A stretch of 64,000 nucleotides of DNA from BOG-938 sp048498155. Its GTDB lineage: Bacteria; Pseudomonadota; Alphaproteobacteria; Caulobacterales; Caulobacteraceae. A model generated the notes under the pieces. The model was not told where the DNA came from, ran no database searches, and saw only the letters and a program-made list of their open reading frames with translations. The number at the start of each line of letters is the position of its first letter. Position 1 is the first letter of the stretch. Shown here in pieces: positions 8,956 through 16,714 of this stretch. The position numbers and the translations under genes are program-made. The stretch spans positions 119,887 through 183,886 of the forward strand of contig JBEHYN010000002.1 in assembly GCA_048498155.1 (NCBI GenBank), written 5' to 3'.

Positions 8956-10269
8956 CTAGGTGGGGTTCTCGAGGCTGAACAGGTCGCTGGCTTCGTCGTA
9001 GGCAAAAGCCTCGCCGTAGCGGCCCCAGGTGGTGACCGCCTTCAGGGTTTGGTCCGCATAATCCTCGGACATATAGTCTTCCAGTTCATCGCGGAAACGA
9101 CGAGCCGGGGCCTGATGGTTCGGCCGCTCATCAAGCACCCGTCGAATGTGTCCGGCGAGGGGCACGAAGGACAGCAGGTGCTGAGCGAACAGCTGTTTGC
9201 GCGCATCCACATCGGACACGGCATAGCGGCGCCCCGGGGCGGTGAGACGGATGCGGTTGCCTGCCAATTCCACCAGCCGAAACAGCTGAAGTGTGTCGGC
9301 AATCGGAAACAGCTCATCCGCTTCAAGGCCGACATCGTCCGACAAGGCGTTCAGGGCCGCCGAGCCATTGTGCGGCGCCTCCTGCAGGGTTTCCAGCAAG
9401 CCTGCCATGGAGTTGGTCGAGACCTCCGGCAAAACCATCCCTATGCCCATGCCGGGGAACAGGCCCTCGCGGGTCGGCGTATTCGACGACCGGGCGGTCA
9501 TGCGGGCGTAGAGCTCCTCGACCAAGGCGCGGAACGCCGGCGACTGACGGTTGCGCGGCTGGGGCAAATCGATGCGAATCTCGGCGGCGACACGGCCTGG
9601 GTTGGCGGAAAACACCAAAACCCGGTCGCACATCAGTACCGCCTCCTCGATGTTGTGGGTGACGATGAGGATGGAGCGGATGGGCATGCGACCTTCACAC
9701 CACAGGTCGAGCAGGTCGGTGCGAAGGGTCTCGGCGGTCAGGACATCCAGCGCCGAAAAGGGCTCGTCCATCAGCAACAGGGCGGGGCGAACCACCAAGG
9801 CTCGGGCCAGACCTACCCTTTGGCGCATGCCGCCCGATAGTTCCTTGGGATAGGCGTTCTCGAAGCCGTCCAGGCCGATGAGATCGATGGCGGCCAGGGC
9901 GCGCTGACGGCGCTCCTCTGGGGGCACGCGCTTGGCCTCAAGGCCCAGCTCCACGTTCTGCTGCACGGTGAGCCAGGGGAACAGGGCGAAGCTCTGGAAC
10001 ACCATGGACAGGCCCTCAGCCGGTCCATGGATCGGCTCGCCCTGGAACAGGACTTCCCCGCCGCTCGGTTTGAGCAAGCCGGCTATAGAGCGCAGCAGGG
10101 TCGATTTGCCGGAGCCCGAACGGCCAAGCATGCCGACGATCTCGTTGTCCTTAAGCTGGAGATTGACGTCGTCCAGCACCAGCAGGTCGGCGGCGCCGCC
10201 CTTGTGGTAAAAGTGACGGACGTGGCGAACGTCCACCAGGGGCTGGTTGGGAGCGGCGGCGTCCGTCAT
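8956..10269 (-). CDS. ABC transporter ATPase, nitrate/sulfonate/taurine type, with C-terminal AAA-associated domain
   Basis: The cytoplasmic ATPase of an importer. It has Walker A GRSGSGKST (49-57), Q-loop FQSFALFP, signature LSGGM (144-148), Walker B LLLMDEP (164-170) and an H-loop in VTHNIEEA. The first 260 residues match the NrtD/SsuB/TauB group. The remaining 170 residues form an extra helical domain seen in a subset of these ATPases, probably regulatory. A perfect AAGGAG precedes the ATG. The permease gene lies 11 bases upstream in the same operon. No periplasmic binding protein is encoded nearby, so the substrate cannot be inferred. Confidence 0.9.
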   Translation of the reverse strand: MTDAAAPNQPLVDVRHVRHFYHKGGAADLLVLDDVNLQLKDNEIVGMLGRSGSGKSTLLRSIAGLLKPSGGEVLFQGEPIHGPAEGLSMVFQSFALFPWLTVQQNVELGLEAKRVPPEERRQRALAAIDLIGLDGFENAYPKELSGGMRQRVGLARALVVRPALLLMDEPFSALDVLTAETLRTDLLDLWCEGRMPIRSILIVTHNIEEAVLMCDRVLVFSANPGRVAAEIRIDLPQPRNRQSPAFRALVEELYARMTARSSNTPTREGLFPGMGIGMVLPEVSTNSMAGLLETLQEAPHNGSAALNALSDDVGLEADELFPIADTLQLFRLVELAGNRIRLTAPGRRYAVSDVDARKQLFAQHLLSFVPLAGHIRRVLDERPNHQAPARRFRDELEDYMSEDYADQTLKAVTTWGRYGEAFAYDEASDLFSLENPT

Positions 10270-10280
10270 GGGCGGTCTCC

Positions 10281-12035
10281 TTAGTTCAGCCGGAAGCGGC
10301 GTTCAGCCAAGCCATATAGCGGGCGCCACAGGCCGCGGTTCAAGCCGATCACGAACACGGACATCACCGCCACGCCGGTGACCACTCGCGAGAAGTCGCC
10401 GGCCGCAGTGGCGTTGGCGATATAGGCGCCCAACCCTGCGGCGTGGACTTGGGTTTTGCCCCAGCTCGCCACCTCTGCCACGATACTGGCGTTCCACGAG
10501 CCGCCGGAGGCGGTTAGGGCGCCGGTGACGTAGTAGGGAAAGATTCCGGGCAGGGCGAAGTCGCGCCACCAAGCCCAGGACTTGACCTTGTAGACCCTAG
10601 CCGCCTCGCGAAGATCGCCCGGCAGGGCGCTAGCGCCGGCGATGACGTTAAACAGGATGTACCACTGGGTGCCCAGAACCATCAAAGGCGAGAGCCAGAT
10701 GTTGGGGTCCAAGCGGAACGCCACGATGGCCATTACCGCGAATGGAAATAGCACGTTCGCCGGGAAGGCGGCCAAAACCTGGGCCAGGGCCTGGATCTTC
10801 TCGGCCCAGGCTGGCCGCAGTCCGATCCACACGCCGATGGGCGTCCAGACCAGGCTGGCCAGGGCGATAAGCACTAGGACGCGTGCGAGCGTGATAAAGC
10901 CAAGTCCTATAGCCGTGAGCACGTCCTGCCAGCGCACATGGGACTGGATATAGTCCACCACCTGCCAAGCGCAGAAGGCGGCGGCCACCACCACCAAAGC
11001 TAACCAGGCCCGGTCTAGGGTGCGGTCAACAGCGGGGTCGAATTTGAGGGCGAGCGGGCGGGGCGCGCGAGGGCGCTCAAGCGATTGCAGACGACGGATG
11101 AGCCGTTCAGCGCCCTCGCGAATTCGGCGAAAAAGGCGGGTTCGGCGCAAGGCGTCATAGAGCCAGGAGGTTGGCTGGGTCTCTGAGGCAGTCAATTCGA
11201 AGCGGAATTTGTCGGCCCAGGCCACAATGGGGCGGAACAGCAATTGATCATAAAGCAGAATGACGATGATCATGGCCGCTACGGCCCAGGCCACGGCCTT
11301 GAAGTCCTGCCGCTCGATGGCGAAGGACAGCCACGATCCGATGCCGGGCAGAGCCACGGTCTGGCCCCGGACAGTAATGGCTTCAGACGCAACCACGAAG
11401 AACCAGGCGCCGGACATGGACATCATCATGTTCCAGATCAGTCCGGGCATGGCGAACGGCAGATCCAGCCGCCAAAAGCGCCGCCAGGGCGACAGCCCGA
11501 ACATCTGACTGGCTTCTTCCAGGTCGGCGGGCAGGGTTCTCAAGGACTGGTACATGCTGAAGGTCATGTTCCAGGCCTGGGCGGTGAAGATCGCGAAGAT
11601 GGAGGCACACTCCAGGCCCAGCTCCCGATTGGGGAACAAGCCCATGAAAAAGGTCGTGGTGAAGGCCAGAAATCCCAGCACCGGCACCGACTGCAGGATG
11701 TCGAGCATGGGCACAATGACCAACTCGGCCTTGCGGCTCTTGGCGGCCAGGGTGGCGACCACGAAGGTGAACAGCAGCGAAGCGGCCAGGGCCACGAACA
11801 TCCGCAGGGTGGTGAGCACCGCATAGCCCGGCAGTTGCGCCAGGTCGAGCCGCATGGTCGAACGCAGCACCGACAAGGGCCGGTCCATCTCATGTCCGCC
11901 GTGGGCGATCATGGCGGCGACACCGCCGATCAGGCAAAAAGCCAGGAGGTCGAAGGCGTTGGGCAAATAACGGCGGCCCAGCGCAGACAGGGTTGGATGG
12001 GCGTTTAAGCGCCCTCGGGGCTGCAGCAACACCAT
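10281..12035 (-). CDS. ABC transporter permease, two fused BPD_transp_1 permease domains
   Basis: An inner-membrane permease of 584 residues that carries two complete permease modules in one chain. Each has its EAA loop, DLEEASQMFG near residue 170 and DLREAARVYK near 473, so one polypeptide supplies both halves of the translocation pore. The longest frame starts at 12176, but the ATG at 12035 has an AAAGGAGG ribosome-binding site 6 bases upstream and is chosen. It is the first gene of a two-gene operon with the ATPase. Similar fused permeases without a linked binding protein occur in other Proteobacteria; the substrate is unknown. Confidence 0.9.
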   Translation of the reverse strand: MVLLQPRGRLNAHPTLSALGRRYLPNAFDLLAFCLIGGVAAMIAHGGHEMDRPLSVLRSTMRLDLAQLPGYAVLTTLRMFVALAASLLFTFVVATLAAKSRKAELVIVPMLDILQSVPVLGFLAFTTTFFMGLFPNRELGLECASIFAIFTAQAWNMTFSMYQSLRTLPADLEEASQMFGLSPWRRFWRLDLPFAMPGLIWNMMMSMSGAWFFVVASEAITVRGQTVALPGIGSWLSFAIERQDFKAVAWAVAAMIIVILLYDQLLFRPIVAWADKFRFELTASETQPTSWLYDALRRTRLFRRIREGAERLIRRLQSLERPRAPRPLALKFDPAVDRTLDRAWLALVVVAAAFCAWQVVDYIQSHVRWQDVLTAIGLGFITLARVLVLIALASLVWTPIGVWIGLRPAWAEKIQALAQVLAAFPANVLFPFAVMAIVAFRLDPNIWLSPLMVLGTQWYILFNVIAGASALPGDLREAARVYKVKSWAWWRDFALPGIFPYYVTGALTASGGSWNASIVAEVASWGKTQVHAAGLGAYIANATAAGDFSRVVTGVAVMSVFVIGLNRGLWRPLYGLAERRFRLN

Positions 12036-12298
12036 GCGCGCCTCCTTTGCGAGCGGCGCGCGACGTCCAGAAACGGTGCGAACTGCTGCCCCGCCCGGCG
12101 CCAACCTACGGCTCGTCGTCAAAAACCTGTTTGATGTCCCGCCGTTGATGCCCGCAGGCGTACCGAACGGCGGCACTGAGTGGCGAATGACCGGCTTTCC
12201 CGGTCAGGTCAAGACATCCAGCCGCATTTCGTTCAAAGGGTTAGGCTGGTTATTCGCGATCGCAGGAGGCTTTTCGTCACTGTCGGACCAATCTGCTG

Positions 12299-12637
12299 TT
12301 AGGGCTTGCGGCGACGCATGAGCCGGTCCAGCAGCATGGGGCCGAGCATGGCAACGATGGGTGCGCCGATCATTGCGGCCTTGGCGCCGACGGACCAGTT
12401 CGACCAAGGGCGGCGGCGGGGCTCATCGGATCGGGGTGTGTCCGGGATTTCCGGGACGGCAACACTGTCCTCAAGCGGCTCCTGCGCGGTCTGGCTCTTG
12501 CGGTAGGCTAGTGCGCTGTCCAGAGCGACCCAGCCCCAAAAGGCGATCCAAGGCACCACTGTGGCCACGTCCAATCCCCGTCCCTGCTCGGTGGGGGCGG
12601 GGGCAGGCGTATCCGGCGGACTGGATTTGCGAGCCAA
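12299..12637 (-). CDS. Hypothetical small membrane protein
   Basis: A 112-residue protein of unknown function. Two hydrophobic stretches are visible: residues about 24-45 (VATVVPWIAFWGWVALDSALAY) and about 88-103 before a basic tail DRLMRRRKP. The N-terminal and middle parts are proline-rich and polar. The start is TTG with AGGAA 8 bases upstream; no ATG is available. It stands alone between the transporter operon and the next minus-strand gene. The 263 bases between it and the permease start (12036-12298) hold no gene I can support. Confidence 0.6.
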   Translation of the reverse strand: MARKSSPPDTPAPAPTEQGRGLDVATVVPWIAFWGWVALDSALAYRKSQTAQEPLEDSVAVPEIPDTPRSDEPRRRPWSNWSVGAKAAMIGAPIVAMLGPMLLDRLMRRRKP

Positions 12638-12723
12638 GACGTATTCCTGTTCAGCCCGCCAGGGGGCGAGGCCTATTCAATATAGGCTCATTTCAATCAA
12701 GCGCCACTTTGCACAGAGCCGAT

Positions 12724-13215
12724 TTAGGCGGCCAGACTGCGTAGGATTCGAGGAAGGGTGGATTGGGCGGTCGTCTCGGCGACCTGGAGGCGTATAAGCA
12801 AGGCCTGTTCCTCACATTCGACCGCCAAAGATTGTGATGCGCGGGCGCGCCCGTCCAGTTGGTCGGCCAAATCAGAATCGCCCCGGCTGCGGCAATAGGC
12901 GGCGCGGCCACTGAAATCCGCCGCCTCCGCCCAGGCCGGTTCGGCGCGGGCGTCCAAATCCTTGGCCTCACGCAACAAACGGGCAATCAAGCGTTCAGGA
13001 TCGTACTGTTCGATCAGCAGCGCGCGATAGGCCAAGGCATCGGCCAAGGCTGCATAGGCTTGGTCATGGCTCAAGGCGCTGATGGCCCGCTCCAGGTCGC
13101 CGTACGTCTGGATTTCGCACGACAGGGCATGGGCTCGAGCGGACTCCAGAGGTTGGCCGGCTCGGGCGAAAAGGAGGACGATGGAGGCGGCGGACAGGTC
13201 TAGCGGCGACAACAA
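12724..13215 (-). CDS. Hypothetical helical protein
   Basis: A 163-residue Ala/Leu/Glu-rich, probably all-helical soluble protein that I do not recognise. It starts with TTG TTG; a GGGAGG motif lies 3 bases before the first and 6 before the second (13212), so the second may be the real start. There is no signal peptide or membrane segment. It lies between presumed host genes and the XRE gene of the phage cassette, so whether it belongs to the phage element is undecided. Confidence 0.6.
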   Translation of the reverse strand: MLSPLDLSAASIVLLFARAGQPLESARAHALSCEIQTYGDLERAISALSHDQAYAALADALAYRALLIEQYDPERLIARLLREAKDLDARAEPAWAEAADFSGRAAYCRSRGDSDLADQLDGRARASQSLAVECEEQALLIRLQVAETTAQSTLPRILRSLAA

Positions 13216-13314
13216 GCGCCTCCCTATTCAAAGCCGAATATTGTACCTCACGCAACATGAGTCGCGCAATATTTATTGCTTTTGATACAAGTTTTTGGCC
13301 AGGGCATAGCCGCG

Positions 13315-13671
13315 TTAGCGGTCTGTGCCGGTTCGCCTAAGGGTTTTGATGATCTCCACGGCCTGCATTTGTTCGACCGGCTGTAGCGTGTCCCACAGGC
13401 TCCAGATTCCGTCAGGGGCTGCGGGATCGCGGACGAGAAGATCGGCCGGCTCGCAACGCAGGGCGGCGGCGATTGCCTCAAGAATATCTTGTGAATAAGG
13501 GGTTTCTCCGCGTTCTATGCGTGAAATCTGACCCTCAGAAATATTGACCTCAAGCTCGGTGTCCAGACGATCCGCCAACTGGGCCAGGGTCAAGCTGCGG
13601 TGCTTGCGCCATGAGCGGATAAAGGTGGCCCTGCGGACGGGCTTGGGATGCGGGCGGGGTTTCTTCGGCAT
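13315..13671 (-). CDS. XRE-family helix-turn-helix transcriptional regulator
   Basis: A 118-residue DNA-binding protein. After a basic N-terminus (MPKKPRPHPKPVRR) comes a Cro/CI-type helix-turn-helix, LTLAQLADRLDTELEVNISEGQISRIERGETPYS, and then a short C-terminal region. The frame extends to an upstream start at 13770, but that would cover the palindromic, AT-rich operator-like DNA at 13733-13762, so the ATG at 13671 is preferred. It is divergent from the GcrA-like gene that heads the phage cassette. By position it is the candidate repressor of the cassette; this is inference. Confidence 0.85.
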   Translation of the reverse strand: MPKKPRPHPKPVRRATFIRSWRKHRSLTLAQLADRLDTELEVNISEGQISRIERGETPYSQDILEAIAAALRCEPADLLVRDPAAPDGIWSLWDTLQPVEQMQAVEIIKTLRRTGTDR

Positions 13672-13732
13672 GGCGACATCATGCTCCCGGGACAATTCGG
13701 CCGGAACGGCACGGCATGCAATTTTGCTTGCC

Positions 13733-13762
13733 ATGCAATAATGCATAGTATACAAACATACT
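13733..13762. promoter_or_regulatory. Tandem dyads between the XRE and GcrA-like genes, candidate operator/promoter
   Basis: Two abutting dyads lie in a short AT-rich island. ATGCA-ATAA-TGCAT is at 13733-13746, and AGTAT-N6-ATACT is at 13747-13762. The location upstream of the divergent XRE gene and about 100 bases before the GcrA-like start suits autorepression plus control of the phage cassette. No binding data can be inferred from sequence. Confidence 0.45.
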
Positions 13763-13864
13763 GAAGGCAAGGCCTTCCGGTTTCGGCGTTGTGGACCCCG
13801 TCAGGGTGCAACGTCGACCTCAAAAATCCCATCCCCTTTCGCCCTGTTTTGGAGAGGCGTCGGT

Positions 13865-14368
13865 ATGTCCTTTTTTTGGTCGCAGGCGGCTGTGCGCCTG
13901 CTTCATGGCTTCTATGTGGAGCAAGGCTTAAGCGCGGGTCAAACCGCCGCCGCCTTGGGCCGCGAATTGGGCGATGCGCCCACGCGCAATGCGGTGCTGG
14001 GCAAGGCTCAGCGGATGGGCTGGCTGAAACCGCCCGCTGAGCGCGCGCCGGTCCCTCCGGCGCTCAGAATTCCCAGGGCGAAGCGAGGGCCGGTCCAATG
14101 GCCAAGACCCATGTCGGAGCGGCTGTTGCCGCCCTTGCGAGAGATTCAAATGCAAGTCGCGCCCAAGCCATGGACGCAGCGGGGACGATTCGAGTGCGCT
14201 TACCCCATAGGAGAACCAGCGGGGCCTGGCCTGCAGATGTGCTGCGCGGCGCCAACGGGAGGGGGAATCTATTGCCCGCCGCACCGGGAGCTGATGGCCC
14301 AAGCCAACAGCGCTTTGAGCGAACGCGAACTGGACGCCATCGTCGCCATCGCTAGGCGCGCGGCGTGA
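13865..14368 (+). CDS. GcrA-family cell-cycle regulator homologue, first gene of the phage cassette
   Basis: A 167-residue protein with the two ends of the GcrA family. The N-terminal helix-turn-helix-like domain (WSQAAVRLLHGFYVEQGLSAGQTAAALG, then TRNAVLGKAQRMGW) corresponds to the GcrA part that binds CcrM-methylated GANTC DNA. The C-terminal Cys/His region (CAYPIGEP, then CCAAP, then YCPPHRELM) corresponds to the sigma70-binding part. The ATG is preceded by GGAGAGG at 7 bases. It overlaps the next gene by ATGA-type spacing and leads directly into terminase. It is presumably a phage-borne paralogue rather than the chromosomal gcrA, whose product lacks this phage context. A role in late transcription is inference. 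Confidence 0.75.
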   Translation: MSFFWSQAAVRLLHGFYVEQGLSAGQTAAALGRELGDAPTRNAVLGKAQRMGWLKPPAERAPVPPALRIPRAKRGPVQWPRPMSERLLPPLREIQMQVAPKPWTQRGRFECAYPIGEPAGPGLQMCCAAPTGGGIYCPPHRELMAQANSALSERELDAIVAIARRAA

Positions 14369-14937
14369 CCGTGGCGGTCAGGCGCAAGGCTAGGGGCATG
14401 AGCGCAGAGGATCTGGCCCGCCTGACTGTCCAGCGCGCCGCCGCCCGAGCTGAAGCCCGTGCGCTTGAAAACGCGATGGCCCAGACCGCGACCCTGGCGC
14501 GCCAGCGCGGGGAGACGGTGGAGGAGGCGCAAGGTCGGCTGCGGATAACCTCGCGGGACGGACTGCAGAGTCTGTTCGAGCGGGGCGGCCTGGAGCGGCC
14601 TGAGTACGAGGCCGGGCTGATGTATCGCCGTTGCTATGAAACGCTGCATGCGGGTCCGCGCTCGAACCTGGCGCGTGATTTCAGCTCTGGCGTACGCGGG
14701 TTCGCCGAGGGGCCGGCAGAGGGGTTCGCAGAGCTGCGCGCGTTTCGCGCCGAAAAGCTGAGACTATGGGAGGGGCAAGCCCAAACCGGACGCCAGGTGT
14801 GGATTCTGCGGCTGGTGGCCGGACAGGGACGTTCGATCAATTCGGTGGCGCCGGGCGGCTCGGCCCGGGCGGCCAATACCAAGGCGCTAATGGCGGTGTT
14901 GGGCGAGATTGCTCGGGAGCGGGGGTTGAGGCGGTGA
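14365..14937 (+). CDS. Phage-associated protein of unknown function
   Basis: A 190-residue, Ala/Arg-rich, apparently helical soluble protein between the GcrA-like regulator and the terminase genes. Its first codon is GTG and the gene overlaps the preceding one by 4 bases, so it is translationally coupled. The C-terminal half (AFRAEKLRLWEGQAQTGRQV, then LMAVLGEIARERG) looks distantly like the DUF6456 type of alphaproteobacterial DNA-associated proteins, but I would not assign it on that basis. A role in DNA recognition for packaging is possible from position only. Confidence 0.65.
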   Translation: MTVAVRRKARGMSAEDLARLTVQRAAARAEARALENAMAQTATLARQRGETVEEAQGRLRITSRDGLQSLFERGGLERPEYEAGLMYRRCYETLHAGPRSNLARDFSSGVRGFAEGPAEGFAELRAFRAEKLRLWEGQAQTGRQVWILRLVAGQGRSINSVAPGGSARAANTKALMAVLGEIARERGLRR

Positions 14938-15251
14938 AGCCGAAATTGATTGAAGTGGCCGCACCGCACCCGCCCGAACAAGCCCCGGCGCGGGCGGCTG
15001 CCGAGACGGTTGACCCGGCCCTGGAGTTTCGATCAGCGGCCCAAGGGTATGCCCTGAAGGCATTAGAGGTGCTCGCGTCGCTGATGGAGAAGAGTTCGTC
15101 CGACGCCGTGAAGGCTTCGGCGGCCAATTCGGTGATCGACAGAGCGCACGGACGGGCGGCGCAGGCGGTGCGGGTCGGCGGCTCCGCCGGGGGCGAGGAC
15201 CCCGAGGGCGTGGAGGTGAGTGTCGTATGGCAAAGTCCCGAAAAGTCGTAA
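14934..15251 (+). CDS. Putative terminase small subunit-like protein
   Basis: A 105-residue protein starting at a GTG that overlaps the preceding stop (GTGA). The core ALKALEVLASLMEKSSSDAV, then ASAANSVIDRAHGRAAQAV, is the helical pattern common in small proteins encoded just before large terminases in alphaproteobacterial phages and thought to act as DNA-recognition subunits. Its last 25 bases overlap the large terminase start. The family match is by pattern only; a longer in-frame reading from 14766 exists but lacks support. Confidence 0.6.
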   Translation: MKPKLIEVAAPHPPEQAPARAAAETVDPALEFRSAAQGYALKALEVLASLMEKSSSDAVKASAANSVIDRAHGRAAQAVRVGGSAGGEDPEGVEVSVVWQSPEKS

Positions 15252-16501
15252 TTCCCTACGCGCCACGCCCGGCCTTTGCCGGGTTTCACGAGCGGGATCA
15301 GCGCTGGGCTTGCATCGTGGCGCATCGGCGGGCCGGCAAGACGGTCGCGGCCATCAATGAGTTGATCCGCGCGGCGCTTCGCTGCGAGCGACCGCAGCCT
15401 CGGCTGGCCTATGTGGCGCCCTATACGAGCCAGGCCAAGGACCTCGCGTGGGGATATCTCAAACAATTTACCGCGCCCATTCCCGGCGTGCGCGCCAACG
15501 TCTCGGAGCTGCGGGTCGATTTGCCCAATGGCGGGCGGGTGAGGCTATATGGGGCGGACAACTACAACCGCTTGCGCGGCATCTATTTGGATGGCGTGGT
15601 GCTGGACGAATTCGCCGACATGGACCCGCGCGCCTGGAGCGAGGTGATCCGGCCCGCCCTGGCCGACCGCGAGGGTTGGGCGACGTTTATCGGGACGCCC
15701 AAAGGCCGCAACGGTTTTTGGGAAGTCTATGAAAAGGCGCGAGTTTCACGAGATTGGTTCGCGTTACGCCTGAAGGCGTCTCAGACAGGATTGGTCGCTC
15801 CGACTGAGTTGGAAGCGCTCAGAGGCGAGCTGTCGGCGGACGAATACGCCCGTGAGATGGAGACCAGCTTCGATGCGGCCGTGGCGGGCGCCTACTACGC
15901 CGAAGCCCTCACGCGGGCTCAGAGTGAAGGGCGAATCGGCCGCGCGCCGCATGACCCTGCTGCGGAGGTTCACGCCGCCTTCGACCTGGGCATCGGCGAC
16001 GCCACGGCGATCTGGCTGTCGCAGTTCATCGGCCGGGAAATCAGGCTGATCGACTACATCGAGAACAGTGGCGTGGCCCTGGATTGGTATGCGCGGGCAT
16101 TACGCGAACGGCCCTTCACTTACGCCCCATTGATCCTGCCCCATGACGCCAGGGCGCGCGAGTTGGGCACGGGCAAGAGCCGGGTGGAGATGCTGGAGGG
16201 GCTAGGCTTTTCGGTGCGTCTGGCTCCACGGCTTAGCCCGTTGGACGGGATTGAGGCGGTGCGGCGTTTGCTGCCGCGCACGTGGATCGATGCTGGGCGG
16301 TGCGAGGCCGGGCTGAGGGCGTTACGCGACTACCGCGAGCACTGGGACGCCAAGCGGCGCGTCGCCCTGGGGCCAAGGCATGACTGGACGAGTCATCCAG
16401 CGGACGCCCTGCGCTATCTGATGACGGCTTATGAGGAGCCGCAGGCAAAGGGCGCGGCGCGGCGGACGACGCGGGTGCATGGTGGAGGATGGATGAGATG
16501 A
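15227..16501 (+). CDS. Phage terminase large subunit
   Basis: A 424-residue DNA-packaging motor and nuclease. The ATPase half has the Walker A-like HRRAGKT (33-39), the GVVLDEFADM Walker B with catalytic Glu (about 123-132), and the coupling motif FIGTPKGRNGF. The C-terminal RNase H-fold nuclease starts near residue 245 with AAFDLGIGDATAIW. The ATG is preceded by GGAGGTGAG and overlaps the small-subunit gene. Both active sites look intact. The 213 bases between it and the portal gene (16502-16714) hold no gene I can support. Confidence 0.93.
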   Translation: MAKSRKVVIPYAPRPAFAGFHERDQRWACIVAHRRAGKTVAAINELIRAALRCERPQPRLAYVAPYTSQAKDLAWGYLKQFTAPIPGVRANVSELRVDLPNGGRVRLYGADNYNRLRGIYLDGVVLDEFADMDPRAWSEVIRPALADREGWATFIGTPKGRNGFWEVYEKARVSRDWFALRLKASQTGLVAPTELEALRGELSADEYAREMETSFDAAVAGAYYAEALTRAQSEGRIGRAPHDPAAEVHAAFDLGIGDATAIWLSQFIGREIRLIDYIENSGVALDWYARALRERPFTYAPLILPHDARARELGTGKSRVEMLEGLGFSVRLAPRLSPLDGIEAVRRLLPRTWIDAGRCEAGLRALRDYREHWDAKRRVALGPRHDWTSHPADALRYLMTAYEEPQAKGAARRTTRVHGGGWMR

Positions 16502-16714
16502 AGATTGCCGCCAAATCGAACAAAACAAGAACTATGGCTTGACGAGTCGGGCAGGTTCGACCATCATTCTCCTACTCCAGACAGATGCGCCCGGCGGCGC
16601 GGCGCTGGGGTCTCCGACCACATTTCCCTTGCCCCGGCCGCTTGAACGGCCGTGGGCGGCGCATTTCCGCGAGAGCGGGACGCCGTTAGGGCGACCTCAC
16701 GCACGGATGGCTTG

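Noticed and set aside
11244..12008. 254-codon plus-strand frame opposite the permease gene
   Set aside because: Shadow frame with no hydrophobic or domain pattern; the permease on the other strand has EAA loops and a perfect ribosome-binding site.
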